A DNA stretch of 64,000 bases, taken from Enterobacter sp. SA187 (lineage in GTDB: Bacteria; Pseudomonadota; Gammaproteobacteria; Enterobacterales; Enterobacteriaceae). Below are positions 33,725 to 42,968 of the stretch, piece after piece. Both the position numbers and the translations under genes were made by a program. Position 1 is the stretch's first letter. Each line of letters starts with the position of its first letter. Below the pieces are notes generated by a model. The model worked only from the letters and a program-made list of their open reading frames with translations. It ran no database searches and was not told the origin of the DNA. The stretch lies in assembly GCF_001888805.2 (NCBI RefSeq), contig NZ_CP019113.1, positions 868,001 to 932,000 on the forward strand, written 5' to 3'.

Positions 33725-35623
33725 TTAGATTTTAAAGCTGGTAACGATTTTTTCCAGCTGAACGGTCTGTTCTTCCATGGATTGCGCTGCCGCAGCTACT
33801 TCCTGCACCAGCGCCGCGTTTTGCTGGGTGGTGCTGTCGAGCTGGTTAATCGCCATATTAATCTGATCGATACCCTTACTTTGCTCGTTGCTCGCCGAGC
33901 TGATCTCAGAGATTAAGGTGGTTACGCTTTCCACTTTTTCCACCAGGCCGTTCATGGTGACGCCGGCCTGCCTGACCAGACTTCCGCCCTGCTCGATATT
34001 CGCAACGGACTCTTCGATCAGCTTTTTGATCTCCTGCGCCGAGGTGGCGCTGCGCTGTGCCAGGGAGCGCACTTCCCCCGCGACCACCGCGAAGCCGCGT
34101 CCGTTTTCACCGGCACGCGCCGCTTCAACCGCCGCGTTGAGCGCCAGGATATTGGTCTGGAACGAAATACCGTCAATGACGCTGATGATGTCGACAATCT
34201 TCACGGATGAGTCATTAATTCTGCTCATCGTGCTGACCACCTCGTTCACCACCGAGGCCCCTTCCCGCGCGGCGCCCGATACCTGGCTGGAGAGCTTATT
34301 TGCTGCCTGCGCGTTATCGGCGTTCTGGCGTACCGTGCTGGTCAGCTCTTCCATCGAGGCTGCGGTTTCCACAATCGACGATGACTGATCTTCGGTACGG
34401 GCTGACAGATCGCGGTTGCCGCCAGCGATCTGGCGCGATGCCGAAGAGATCGCCTGCGCGCTTTGCCCGACCTGCTGCATTAATTCCTGCAAATAGGTAA
34501 TAAAGGCATTGAAGTTCTGAATGATAGCGTTAAATTCCGGGCTTTTACTCTCGGTTAAGCGTTGGGTCAGGTCAGCGCCACCTCTGGACAGTGCCTGGAT
34601 ATTGTTATTTAACAGGCTGACGTTTCTGAAAATATTGCGCACAAAAATCATTAAGACGAGGATTAAGACGATCCCCAGCGTTAACTGAACAATAGTTAAT
34701 TTGGTCAGAATAGAATTCGATGCCTGCTCCAGCTTACTGGCTGGCAGATCGACGGCCAGGAACCAGGGGCTGCCTTCAATGGGCAGCACAAATAACGCGT
34801 GCTCACCGTCCGATCCAGAATACTTTCCTTCATAAGACTTTTGTTGGCCGGTATTCAGCAGCGACAATAATGCCTGAGAAGATGGCAGATTAAGGTCACG
34901 TAAATTATTCAGCGCCTTGCCGCCTTCTGTGGAAGCGCCATTACCGACGATTTTTCCGTCCTGCTCAATAATCAGAACGTTACCCTCAACCGCTTTACTC
35001 ATGTCTGCGGCCAGCTGATTGAAAAAGCCGAGCGTCACGTCAATGGTCGCCACGCCCCAGGGTTTACCATCACGCCATATCGCCATGGCGCAGTTGGTCC
35101 GCGGCTGTGGGCTGGCAGCATCCTGATAAGCACGCGCCCAGGCACATTCGCCTTTGGCGGCGTTCAGGCCGTCTTTATACCAGGCCTGCTCCCAGTATTT
35201 ATCTGCTTCCGGCTGGTTCCACACGGTATTGACCTGCAGTACTCCACCAGCGTCGCGGGCAAAGAAGGTGCTGAACTTCTCGCGCTCAGGATCGCGCAGA
35301 CGGGGTAATGGCCAGATACCGCCGCCGAACACATTCTGATCGCCATACTGGTTTACCAAATTTGGCAGCAGTTGATCGATCTGCGCACTGTCGAGGGTGC
35401 CGACAAGTTCAGTGATCGTTTTTTGCTGCGCTTTCACGCGGTTCATTTGTTCTTTAATAGCGTTACTTTGCAGGGCAACGGTATGACGAACCAGTTCCGT
35501 TTCCGTGGCGACAATTTGCGGCGAGACAAAATGCTTAATCACGAAAAACGTAACCAGCACTAAAATAAAGAAAAATCCAACAAGAAGCAGGCTAAAACGA
35601 CCCTGGGTGGTTTTCCATAGCAT
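33725..35623 (-). CDS. Methyl-accepting chemotaxis protein with dCache-type sensor
   Basis: A 632-residue chemoreceptor. A membrane helix lies at about 12-33, a long periplasmic dCache-like domain at about 40-300, a second helix near 308-330, then HAMP and the signalling hairpin. The conserved hairpin tip IDGISFQTNILALNAAVEAA is near 490. It senses a small ligand outside the inner membrane and signals to CheA/CheW. The C-terminus ends VTSFKI and lacks the NWETF pentapeptide that tethers CheR/CheB, so it depends on other receptors for adaptation. It has no link to the T6SS beyond adjacency. Confidence 0.92.
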   Translation of the reverse strand: MLWKTTQGRFSLLLVGFFFILVLVTFFVIKHFVSPQIVATETELVRHTVALQSNAIKEQMNRVKAQQKTITELVGTLDSAQIDQLLPNLVNQYGDQNVFGGGIWPLPRLRDPEREKFSTFFARDAGGVLQVNTVWNQPEADKYWEQAWYKDGLNAAKGECAWARAYQDAASPQPRTNCAMAIWRDGKPWGVATIDVTLGFFNQLAADMSKAVEGNVLIIEQDGKIVGNGASTEGGKALNNLRDLNLPSSQALLSLLNTGQQKSYEGKYSGSDGEHALFVLPIEGSPWFLAVDLPASKLEQASNSILTKLTIVQLTLGIVLILVLMIFVRNIFRNVSLLNNNIQALSRGGADLTQRLTESKSPEFNAIIQNFNAFITYLQELMQQVGQSAQAISSASRQIAGGNRDLSARTEDQSSSIVETAASMEELTSTVRQNADNAQAANKLSSQVSGAAREGASVVNEVVSTMSRINDSSVKIVDIISVIDGISFQTNILALNAAVEAARAGENGRGFAVVAGEVRSLAQRSATSAQEIKKLIEESVANIEQGGSLVRQAGVTMNGLVEKVESVTTLISEISSASNEQSKGIDQINMAINQLDSTTQQNAALVQEVAAAAQSMEEQTVQLEKIVTSFKI

Positions 35624-35750
35624 GATAAATATGACTCAGGTAGGGGAGGTATAGAATGGATAACGGCATAACGCTCAATAACTTTAATTTTATAAATTAG
35701 TTAGCAGTGAACGCTTATATAATTAATGGCTGCGGAAAAGCGGAGAAATA

Positions 35751-35778
35751 AAATAGCCCGATTCTTATCGGGCTATTT
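35751..35778 (-). terminator. Terminator after yhiN
   Basis: A 12-bp stem (35751-35762 with 35767-35778) with a 4-base loop lies 28 bases past the yhiN stop. On the minus strand its descending arm ends in ATTTTATTTC, giving a modest T tract. Confidence 0.75.
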
Positions 35779-35806
35779 GCTAAAAATATTTTGAGTCTAT
35801 CAAAAT

Positions 35807-37000
35807 TTATTTATCGCTGAGTGCCTGCGCACACGCCCAGGCGCTGGCCCAGGCCCACTGGAAGTTATAGCCGCCCAGCCAGCCGGTGACATCCATCACC
35901 TCGCCAATAAAATACAGTCCAGGCACATTACGCGCTTCCATGGTGCGTGACGACAGCTCATGGGTATCCACGCCGCCAAGGGTCACTTCCGCCGTGCGGT
36001 AGCCTTCGGTACCGTTTGGCTGCACCCGCCACCGGGTCAGCGTTTCAATAAGCGCCTGCTGGTCGCGTGGGTTAAGCTGTTTCAGGGTCACATCCGGGAT
36101 CTGTCCCAGCGACTGTAAGCACTCCACAAGGCGCTTCGGCAGGTGCATCGCCAGCGTGTTTTTCAGGCTCTGGTTCGGATGTCCCGCCCGCTGCTCATTG
36201 AGGACGCTTTCAGGATCGCATTCCGGCAGCAAATTAATGGTGACGAATTCACCCGGCTGCCAGTAGCTGGAAATTTGCAGGATCGCCGGGCCGGACAGAC
36301 CGCGATGGGTGAAGAGCAGGTTTTCACGGAATACCGTGCCGTCTTCCGCCTCGATCACCGCGGGCACCGACACGCCGGAAAGCGTTTGTAACTGCTCCAG
36401 TAATGGTTTATGCAACGTGAAAGGCACCAGGCCTGCCCGTGTCGGCAGCACCTTCAGGCCAAACTGTTCGGCAATTTTATAGCCGAAGGGCGTAGCGCCC
36501 AGGCCCGGCATGGAAAGGCCGCCGCTGGCGATCACCAGTTTGTCGGCGCTGACGGTATCGCCGTTCAGCGTCAGCGTATAACCGTCGTCATCGCGGGCCA
36601 CTTCAAGCACTTCAGTGCGCAGCCGCATCACTACTTTTCCCGCTGTACATTCCGCCACCAGCATATCAACGATCTGCTGGGCGGAGTCGTCGCAGAACAG
36701 CTGTCCGAGGGTCTTTTCATGCCACGCGATACCGTGTCTGCCGACCAGATCGATAAAATCCCACTGGGTATAACGTGCGAGGGCAGATTTACAAAAATGC
36801 GGGTTCTGGCTCAGATAAGCCGCAGGCTCGACATAAAGGTTAGTAAAGTTACAGCGGCCCCCGCCAGACATCAGGATCTTACGGCCCGGTTTTTTACCGT
36901 TATCGAGTAACAGGACGCGTTTACCTGCCTGTCCGGCCTGCGCGGCGCAAAACATTCCGGCCGCTCCGGCGCCAATTACGATGGCATCAAACCTTTCCAC
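35807..37000 (-). CDS. yhiN: FAD-dependent oxidoreductase YhiN (BaiN/HI0933 family)
   Basis: A flavoprotein of about 397 residues. The N-terminal dinucleotide site IVIGAGAAGMFCAAQAG is followed by GKKPGRKILMSGGGRCNFTN, typical of the HI0933/BaiN family, and the C-terminal GEVMDVTGWLGGYNFQWAW binds FAD. Start GTG 37000 matches the E. coli N-terminus and has GAGG 6 bases upstream; the open frame extends a further 63 bases. The physiological substrate is unknown. It is divergent from pitA, as in E. coli. Confidence 0.9.
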   Translation of the reverse strand: MERFDAIVIGAGAAGMFCAAQAGQAGKRVLLLDNGKKPGRKILMSGGGRCNFTNLYVEPAAYLSQNPHFCKSALARYTQWDFIDLVGRHGIAWHEKTLGQLFCDDSAQQIVDMLVAECTAGKVVMRLRTEVLEVARDDDGYTLTLNGDTVSADKLVIASGGLSMPGLGATPFGYKIAEQFGLKVLPTRAGLVPFTLHKPLLEQLQTLSGVSVPAVIEAEDGTVFRENLLFTHRGLSGPAILQISSYWQPGEFVTINLLPECDPESVLNEQRAGHPNQSLKNTLAMHLPKRLVECLQSLGQIPDVTLKQLNPRDQQALIETLTRWRVQPNGTEGYRTAEVTLGGVDTHELSSRTMEARNVPGLYFIGEVMDVTGWLGGYNFQWAWASAWACAQALSDK

Positions 37001-37229
37001 ACGACGATCCTCTTGATTAATGAGCGGCGAATTGTAAATTTTCGCCGCTGGTCGCACCAGCAAAAATATGTCAATTCGATGACAGCTATTTGAAAAATAA
37101 AAGATAATTGTTTTTACGCTTTTACAACCTAAGGAAAATTATCAAAAAAAGTCTATATTTCACTTTCCCCGCACCGCGGTTGTCCACGATAATGCGCCGC
37201 GTTCATGACCTCAAAATGGCGTAACGTAT

Positions 37230-38726
37230 ATGCTACATTTATTTGCCGGCCTGGATTTACATACCGGGTTATTACTTCTTCTTGCTCTGGTCTTTGTCCT
37301 GTTTTACGAAGCCATCAATGGCTTCCATGACACGGCGAACGCGGTGGCAACGGTTATCTATACCCGTGCGATGCGTTCTCAACTCGCGGTCATTATGGCT
37401 GCGGTGTTCAACTTTTTCGGCGTTCTGCTGGGTGGACTGAGCGTGGCCTATGCGATTGTGCATATGCTGCCAACGGATCTTCTGCTCAACGTCAGCTCGG
37501 CGCATGGCCTCGCCATGGTGTTCTCAATGTTAACGGCGGCGATTATCTGGAACCTCGGCACCTGGTACCTGGGTCTGCCGGCCTCCAGCTCTCACACCCT
37601 GATTGGCGCGATTATCGGTATTGGTTTAACCAATGCGCTGATGACCGGCTCTTCTGTGGTGGACGCGCTTAACATTCCTAAAGTTATCAATATCTTCGGC
37701 TCCCTGATTATCTCGCCAATCGTTGGCCTGGTGTTCGCAGGCGGGCTGGTATTTTTGCTGCGTCGTTTCTGGAACGGCAGCAAAAAACGCGACCGCATTC
37801 ATATGACTCCGGCAGAGCGTGAAAAGAAAGACGGCAAGAAAAAGCCGCCGTTCTGGACGCGTATTGCCCTGATCCTGTCCGCTATCGGCGTGAGCTTTTC
37901 TCACGGCGCTAACGATGGTCAGAAAGGTATCGGCCTGATCATGCTGGTACTGATCGGCGTGGCGCCAGCAGGCTTTGTGGTGAACATGAACGCCTCCGGT
38001 TATGACATCACCCGTACCCGTGATGCGGTGAATAACGTCGAAACCTACTTCCAGCAGCATCCTGCGCTGCTGCAAAAAGCCACCGGTGTGGATCCGCTGA
38101 TCCCGACGCCGGAAGAAGTGGCGTCCAAACCGAACGAGTTCCATTGCCATCCGGGCCGCGCCATTAACGCGCTGGACCGCGCTAAAGCAATGCTGACCAA
38201 TATCGAAAGCTACGACAAACTGCCGGTAGAACAGCGCGGCCAGCTGCGTCGCATTTTGCTGTGTATCTCTGATATTACCGACAAAGTGGCCAAGCAGCCG
38301 GATGTCAGCGCTGAAGACCAGCGTCTGCTGAAGAAGCTGAAAGGCGATATGCTGAGCACCATCGAATACGCGCCGGTCTGGATCATCATGGCCGTTGCGC
38401 TGGCGCTGGGTCTGGGCACCATGGTGGGCTGGCGTCGTGTGGCGACCACCATCGGTGAGAAGATTGGTAAAAAAGGCATGACCTACGCACAGGGGATGTC
38501 GGCACAGATGACCGCAGCGGTCTCCATTGGTCTGGCAAGCTATACCGGGATGCCGGTTTCCACCACGCACGTGCTCTCCTCTTCCGTGGCGGGGACGATG
38601 ATTGTGGACGGCGGCGGCCTGCAAAGAAAAACCGTGACTAACATTCTGATGGCCTGGGTCTTCACCTTACCGGCGTCGATTATTTTGTCCGGCGGACTGT
38701 ACTGGATCGCGCTGAAACTGATTTAA
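37230..38726 (+). CDS. pitA: Low-affinity inorganic phosphate transporter PitA
   Basis: A 498-residue inner-membrane permease of the Pit family, which moves metal-phosphate complexes with protons. The family signature GFHDTANAVAT is near residue 31 and its inverted repeat GANDGQKGIG near 228; SSSHTLIG and STTHVLSSS mark the paired re-entrant loops. A long cytoplasmic loop (about 180-385) separates the two halves. Length and sequence match E. coli PitA (499 residues). It is followed by a strong terminator. Confidence 0.96.
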   Translation: MLHLFAGLDLHTGLLLLLALVFVLFYEAINGFHDTANAVATVIYTRAMRSQLAVIMAAVFNFFGVLLGGLSVAYAIVHMLPTDLLLNVSSAHGLAMVFSMLTAAIIWNLGTWYLGLPASSSHTLIGAIIGIGLTNALMTGSSVVDALNIPKVINIFGSLIISPIVGLVFAGGLVFLLRRFWNGSKKRDRIHMTPAEREKKDGKKKPPFWTRIALILSAIGVSFSHGANDGQKGIGLIMLVLIGVAPAGFVVNMNASGYDITRTRDAVNNVETYFQQHPALLQKATGVDPLIPTPEEVASKPNEFHCHPGRAINALDRAKAMLTNIESYDKLPVEQRGQLRRILLCISDITDKVAKQPDVSAEDQRLLKKLKGDMLSTIEYAPVWIIMAVALALGLGTMVGWRRVATTIGEKIGKKGMTYAQGMSAQMTAAVSIGLASYTGMPVSTTHVLSSSVAGTMIVDGGGLQRKTVTNILMAWVFTLPASIILSGGLYWIALKLI

Positions 38727-38745
38727 GCGCGGGCAGGAAGCATAC

Positions 38746-38777
38746 AAAGCGGGTCAGTTTACTGGCCCGCTTTTTTT
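38746..38777 (+). terminator. Rho-independent terminator after pitA
   Basis: Stem arms at 38746-38758 and 38761-38773 (one T-G pair) end in a run of T at 38771-38777. It lies 20 bases past the pitA stop and 5 bases before the end of convergent uspB. Confidence 0.9.
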
Positions 38778-38781
38778 ATGC

Positions 38782-39117
38782 TCAGTGCCAGATCATGAGG
38801 GCGATCAGGCTAACCACCACCAGGCCACACAGCGCGCTGGTTAAAATAAAATGCTGACGAACCCGCTGGCAGCGACGAATAAACTCATCATCATGATGGT
38901 CCAGATAACGTTGCTGGTAGATATACCACACCAGGCGCATCTGCTTACTGGGCTGTCCGTGCGAGGTAAAAAATCCTCCGCCATCCACATATTGATAGAG
39001 CAACGGATCGCAACCACGAAGTACCACTAACAATGCGCGTAATGATGAGAAGTAACGCGCCATATTCACCACACAAACGACACACAAAGCCCAAAACAGC
39101 GCGACGGTGCTGACCAT
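38782..39117 (-). CDS. uspB: Universal stress protein B
   Basis: A 111-residue inner-membrane protein, nearly identical to E. coli UspB in length and sequence. An N-terminal helix (VALFWALCVVCVVNMARYF) and a C-terminal helix (FILTSALCGLVVVSLIALMI) flank a cytoplasmic loop with YQYVDGGGFFTSHGQP. In E. coli uspB is RpoS-dependent and loss causes ethanol sensitivity in stationary phase. It is divergent from uspA. Confidence 0.96.
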   Translation of the reverse strand: MVSTVALFWALCVVCVVNMARYFSSLRALLVVLRGCDPLLYQYVDGGGFFTSHGQPSKQMRLVWYIYQQRYLDHHDDEFIRRCQRVRQHFILTSALCGLVVVSLIALMIWH

Positions 39118-39516
39118 ACCCCCTCCCCGGCGATCCGCCCACGGAGAAATCCCCCGGGACTCTCGCTCCCCGATACTCAGCGAAAACAGTTCAGTGAAGA
39201 GTGTTACCAGAAACCGAGCGGGATCACATTTATTTATCCGGACGGCTCATTAAATAGTGTAGGAGATCCGTTAATTTTTTTACCACAAGGTTAATCGTAA
39301 TCATGACCTGCAAATCGATTATTTGTTGCAGTAAAGCGTGAGCCAGGCGGATTGACGGCAGAGATCGTGCGTTATAAGGTAGAAATATCTTCTACAATTA
39401 TACTCTTAAGGCCGGGCATTCCCCGCGCAAATAGTATGCAGGACGCGGGACACAGCACAACGCAGGATGAGCTGCTAACCCACTGGTCATCGACAACTTA
39501 TGGAAGGAGTAACATT
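39118..39516. promoter_or_regulatory. uspB-uspA divergent regulatory region
   Basis: A stretch of about 400 bases with no credible gene. A possible uspA promoter is TTGACG (39352-39357) and TATAAG (39373-39378), with a short 15-base spacer; it would give a 5' leader of about 130 bases. An open frame runs from 39352 into uspA, but the ribosome site AAGGAG at 39504-39509 and the conserved N-terminus fix the real start at 39517. Confidence 0.45.
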
Positions 39517-39954
39517 ATGGCTTACACACATATCCTGATCGCAGTCGATCTCTCCCCGGAAAGCAAAGTTCTGGTCGAGAAAGCGGTATCCATGGCGCGC
39601 CCTTACAATGCGAAGGTTTCGCTGATCCATGTTGATGTTAACTACTCCGATCTTTATACCGGCCTTATCGATGTGAATCTTGGCGATATGCAGAAGCGCA
39701 TCTCCGAAGAGACGCATCACGCGCTGACCGAGCTGTCCACCAACGCGGGCTATCCGATCACCGAAACCCTGAGCGGCAGCGGCGATTTAGGTCAGGTGCT
39801 GGTCGATGCGATTAAGAAATACGATATGGACCTGGTGGTCTGCGGCCATCACCAGGATTTCTGGAGCAAACTGATGTCCTCCGCGCGCCAGCTGATCAAT
39901 ACCGTTCACGTTGATATGCTGATCGTGCCGCTGCGCGACGAAGAAGACGAGTAA
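39517..39954 (+). CDS. uspA: Universal stress protein A
   Basis: A 145-residue cytoplasmic stress protein, one residue longer than E. coli UspA. It begins MAYTHILIAVDLSPESKVLV and carries the Usp fold but not the ATP-binding G-2x-G-9x-G(S/T) motif, as in E. coli UspA. AAGGAG lies 7 bases before ATG 39517. In E. coli it is induced by growth arrest and many stresses. Downstream, where E. coli has dtpB, rsmJ follows directly in convergent orientation. Confidence 0.97.
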   Translation: MAYTHILIAVDLSPESKVLVEKAVSMARPYNAKVSLIHVDVNYSDLYTGLIDVNLGDMQKRISEETHHALTELSTNAGYPITETLSGSGDLGQVLVDAIKKYDMDLVVCGHHQDFWSKLMSSARQLINTVHVDMLIVPLRDEEDE

Positions 39955-39965
39955 GGTTCAGATAG

Positions 39966-39988
39966 CCTCTCTCCCTGCGGGAGAGAGG
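39966..39988. terminator. Palindromic hairpin between uspA and rsmJ
   Basis: A perfect 10-bp stem CCTCTCTCCC/GGGAGAGAGG with loop TGC lies between two convergent genes. There is no T tract on either side. Palindromes of this CTCTCCC type are common between convergent genes in enteric genomes and probably act as bidirectional terminators. Confidence 0.65.
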
Positions 39989-39990
39989 AA

Positions 39991-40743
39991 TTACTCCGGC
40001 GTTCCGGCGTAAATATCAAACCGGTGGCCCTTGGTGACCACCGCGTTAGGCGTGGCGATGCCCGCCAGCGGCGGCGCATAGTCCGGGCGCTTCACCACCA
40101 CGCGTTTGGTCGCCAGCCGCCGCGCAGGTTCCAGCAGCCCGTCCGCATCCAGATCCGGCCCCACCAGCGACTGAAACACCCGCATCTCTTTTTTCACCAG
40201 CGCGCTTTTCTGCTTATGAGGAAACATCGGATCGAGATAGACCACCTGCGGGCGTGGCGTTACCTCATCAAGCCCGGTCAGGCTGGAAGCGTGGATCAGC
40301 TGTAAACGCTCCCGCAGCCAGGGGCCGATTTCCGCATCCGCATAGCCACGCGCCAGACCATCATCGAGCAGCGCCGCCACCACCGGATTGCGTTCCAGCA
40401 TGCGCACCCGACAGCCAATGGACGCCAGCACAAAGGCATCGCGGCCTAAGCCTGCGGTCGCATCCACCACGTCCGGTAGATAACTGCCCTTAACGCCGAC
40501 TGCTTTCGCCACCGCTTCGCCGCGTCCGCCGCCGAATTTGCGCCGGTGTGCCATCGCCCCTTCGACAAAATCGACAAAGATGCCGCCGAGCTTTGGCTCA
40601 TCGCGTTTACGCAGCTCAAGATGCGTCGGAGTGAGCACCAGCGCCATCAGGTTATCCGCGTCATGCTCCAGCGCCCAGCGGGCCGCAAGAACAGATAAGG
40701 CACCGTCTCCGGTGCCTGATTCATCTGACAAACAAATTTTCAC
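39991..40743 (-). CDS. rsmJ: 16S rRNA m2G1516 methyltransferase RsmJ
   Basis: A 250-residue SAM-dependent enzyme that methylates G1516 of 16S rRNA. The SAM site VVDATAGLGRDAFVLASIG is near residue 93 and the acidic VRMLERNP loop follows. VYLDPMFPHK is the catalytic motif. The start is GTG 40743, which gives the E. coli length and N-terminus (VKICL); the frame stays open upstream to 40806 inside prlC. It begins 7 bases after the prlC stop. Confidence 0.95.
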   Translation of the reverse strand: MKICLSDESGTGDGALSVLAARWALEHDADNLMALVLTPTHLELRKRDEPKLGGIFVDFVEGAMAHRRKFGGGRGEAVAKAVGVKGSYLPDVVDATAGLGRDAFVLASIGCRVRMLERNPVVAALLDDGLARGYADAEIGPWLRERLQLIHASSLTGLDEVTPRPQVVYLDPMFPHKQKSALVKKEMRVFQSLVGPDLDADGLLEPARRLATKRVVVKRPDYAPPLAGIATPNAVVTKGHRFDIYAGTPE

Positions 40744-40750
40744 GCTACTG

Positions 40751-42793
40751 TCAGCCTTCGATGCCGTAATGCGCCAGCATGGCGTCCAGCTGCGGCTCAC
40801 GGCCACGGAAGCGTTTGAACAGCTCCATTGGCTCTTCGGAACCGCCGCGCGTCAGGATGTTATCCAGGAACGACTGCCCGGTTTCGCGGTTGAAGATCCC
40901 CTCTTCTTCGAAGCGGGAATAGGCGTCCGCCGCCAGCACGTCGGCCCACAGGTAGCTGTAGTAACCTGCCGCATAGCCACCGGCAAAGATATGGCTGAAG
41001 GCATGCGGGAAACGGCCCCATGTCGGACCCGGGATGACCGCGACCTGCTTTTTGATTTCCGCCAGGGTTTCGAGGACTTTCGCCCCCTGCTCCGGGCTGA
41101 ATTCTGCATGCAGACGGAAGTCGAACAGGCCGAACTCCAGCTGGCGCAGGATAAAGAGCGCGGCCTGATAGTTCTTGGCGGCGAGCATTTTTTCCAGCAG
41201 CGCTTCCGGCAGCGGCTCGCCCGTTTCGTAGTGACCGGAGATAAACGCCAGCGCTTCCGGCTCCCAGCACCAGTTTTCCATAAACTGGCTTGGCAGCTCG
41301 ACCGCATCCCATGGCACACCGCTGATGCCCGACACGCCCGCCGCTTCGATACGCGTCAGCATATGGTGCAGACCGTGACCGAATTCGTGGAACAGGGTGG
41401 TCACTTCATCGTGGGTAAACAGCGCCGGTTTGCCGTTCACCGGGCGGTTAAAGTTACAGGTGAGATAGGCGACCGGTTTTTGCAGCGAGCCGTCCGCTTT
41501 ACGCATCTGACCCACGCAATCGTCCATCCACGCCCCGCCGCGTTTGTTTTCACGGGCATACAGATCGAGGTAGAAGCTGCCGCGCAGTTCGTTGCTCTCA
41601 TCGTAAAGCTCGAAGAAACGCACGTCCGGGTGATAAACGTCGATGTCCTTACGCTCTCTGGCGGTGATGCCATAAATGCGTTTCACCACTTCAAACAGGC
41701 CGTTAACCGCTTTTTCTTCCGGGAAGTACGGGCGCAGCTGTTCGTCGCTGATGCTGTACAGATGCTGTTTCTGTTTTTCGCTGTAGTAGGCAATATCCCA
41801 CGGCTGAAGGTCATCCACACCGCACTCTTCTTTGGCGAAGGTACGCAGCTGGGCGAGTTCACGTTCACCCTGCGGACGGGCGCGGCGCGCCAGATCGGTT
41901 AAGAAATCCAGCACCTGGGTCGGGCTTTGCGCCATTTTGGTGGCCAGGGATTTGTGCGCGTAGCTGTCGAAGCCCAGCAGTTGCGCCAGTTCGTGACGCA
42001 GGGCAAGGATCTCCGCCATCACCGGGCTGTTGTCCCATTTACCGGCATTTGGCCCCTGATCGGAGGCGCGGGTGCTGTAGGCGCGGTACATCTCTTCACG
42101 CAGCGCCTGATTGTCGCAGTAGGTCATTACCGGCAGATAGCTTGGAATATCCAGGGTTAACAGCCAGCCTTCCTGCTCTTTGGCTTCGGCCTGCGCTTTG
42201 GCGGCGGCCAGCGCGCTTTCCGGCATGCCGGACAGTTCAGATTCATCGGTGACGAGTTTCGACCAGCCCATGGTCGCATCCAGCACGTTGTTGCTGTACT
42301 GATTGCCGAGTTCGGACAGGCGGGCGGCGATTTCGCCGTAACGTTGCTGTTTCTCTTTCGGCAGGCCAATGCCGGAGAGTTCAAAATCGCGCAGCGCGTT
42401 ATCGACGGCTTTTTTCTTCGCCACATCCAGTTCGTTATAGGCGTCGCCATCGCGCAGATTGCGGTACGCCTGGTACAGCCCTTCGTGCTGGCCGACCCAG
42501 GTGCTGTATTCAGACAGCAGCGGCAGCGTCTGCTCGTAGGCTTCGCGCAGTTCCGGACTGTTTTTAACAGAGTTCAGGTGGCTGACGGGTGAAAACAGAC
42601 GGCCCAGACGGTCATCCACTTCCGCCAGCGGCTGGCAGAGATTATCCCAGGTGTAAGGCGCGCCCTGCGCCACCACGCGCTCTACCGCCTCGCGGCAATC
42701 GTCCAGCGCTTTGGTGACAGCGGGTACGACGTGCTCAGGTTTGATGGCGGAAAACGGCGGCAATTCGAAAGGCGTCAGTAATGGATTGGTCAT
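40751..42793 (-). CDS. prlC: Oligopeptidase A
   Basis: A 680-residue cytoplasmic zinc metallopeptidase (M3 family) that degrades free signal peptides and short oligopeptides. The zinc motif HEFGH is in TTLFHEFGHGLHHML near residue 470. The length equals E. coli PrlC/OpdA. In E. coli it is transcribed with rsmJ, and the 7-base gap here supports the same operon. rlmJ lies divergently upstream. Confidence 0.97.
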   Translation of the reverse strand: MTNPLLTPFELPPFSAIKPEHVVPAVTKALDDCREAVERVVAQGAPYTWDNLCQPLAEVDDRLGRLFSPVSHLNSVKNSPELREAYEQTLPLLSEYSTWVGQHEGLYQAYRNLRDGDAYNELDVAKKKAVDNALRDFELSGIGLPKEKQQRYGEIAARLSELGNQYSNNVLDATMGWSKLVTDESELSGMPESALAAAKAQAEAKEQEGWLLTLDIPSYLPVMTYCDNQALREEMYRAYSTRASDQGPNAGKWDNSPVMAEILALRHELAQLLGFDSYAHKSLATKMAQSPTQVLDFLTDLARRARPQGERELAQLRTFAKEECGVDDLQPWDIAYYSEKQKQHLYSISDEQLRPYFPEEKAVNGLFEVVKRIYGITARERKDIDVYHPDVRFFELYDESNELRGSFYLDLYARENKRGGAWMDDCVGQMRKADGSLQKPVAYLTCNFNRPVNGKPALFTHDEVTTLFHEFGHGLHHMLTRIEAAGVSGISGVPWDAVELPSQFMENWCWEPEALAFISGHYETGEPLPEALLEKMLAAKNYQAALFILRQLEFGLFDFRLHAEFSPEQGAKVLETLAEIKKQVAVIPGPTWGRFPHAFSHIFAGGYAAGYYSYLWADVLAADAYSRFEEEGIFNRETGQSFLDNILTRGGSEEPMELFKRFRGREPQLDAMLAHYGIEG

Positions 42794-42968
42794 AAGCGCT
42801 GTCCTGGTTAATAAATAAGTTAAGCGCCCGATCAGCGCTTTTTCCGATAAGGTCTGGTATGGGGTTTAGTGTAGTTAATTTCAATGCCGGACGTTGCGCT
42901 TTCGCGGTGGCGGCCACTTTTCGGTATACTGTCGGCATACTTCTTTTCAGGTCATTGGAACGCGCTAC

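Noticed and set aside
37626..38624. 332-residue His-rich open frame on the minus strand
   Set aside because: Shadow of pitA in another frame; composition is typical of an antisense frame.
39352..39516. 55-residue N-terminal extension of UspA
   Set aside because: The conserved UspA N-terminus begins at 39517 with a good ribosome site; the extension is only an open leader.
40538..41902. 454-residue open frame on the plus strand
   Set aside because: It is antisense to prlC and the start of rsmJ, both unmistakable. It has no family resemblance.
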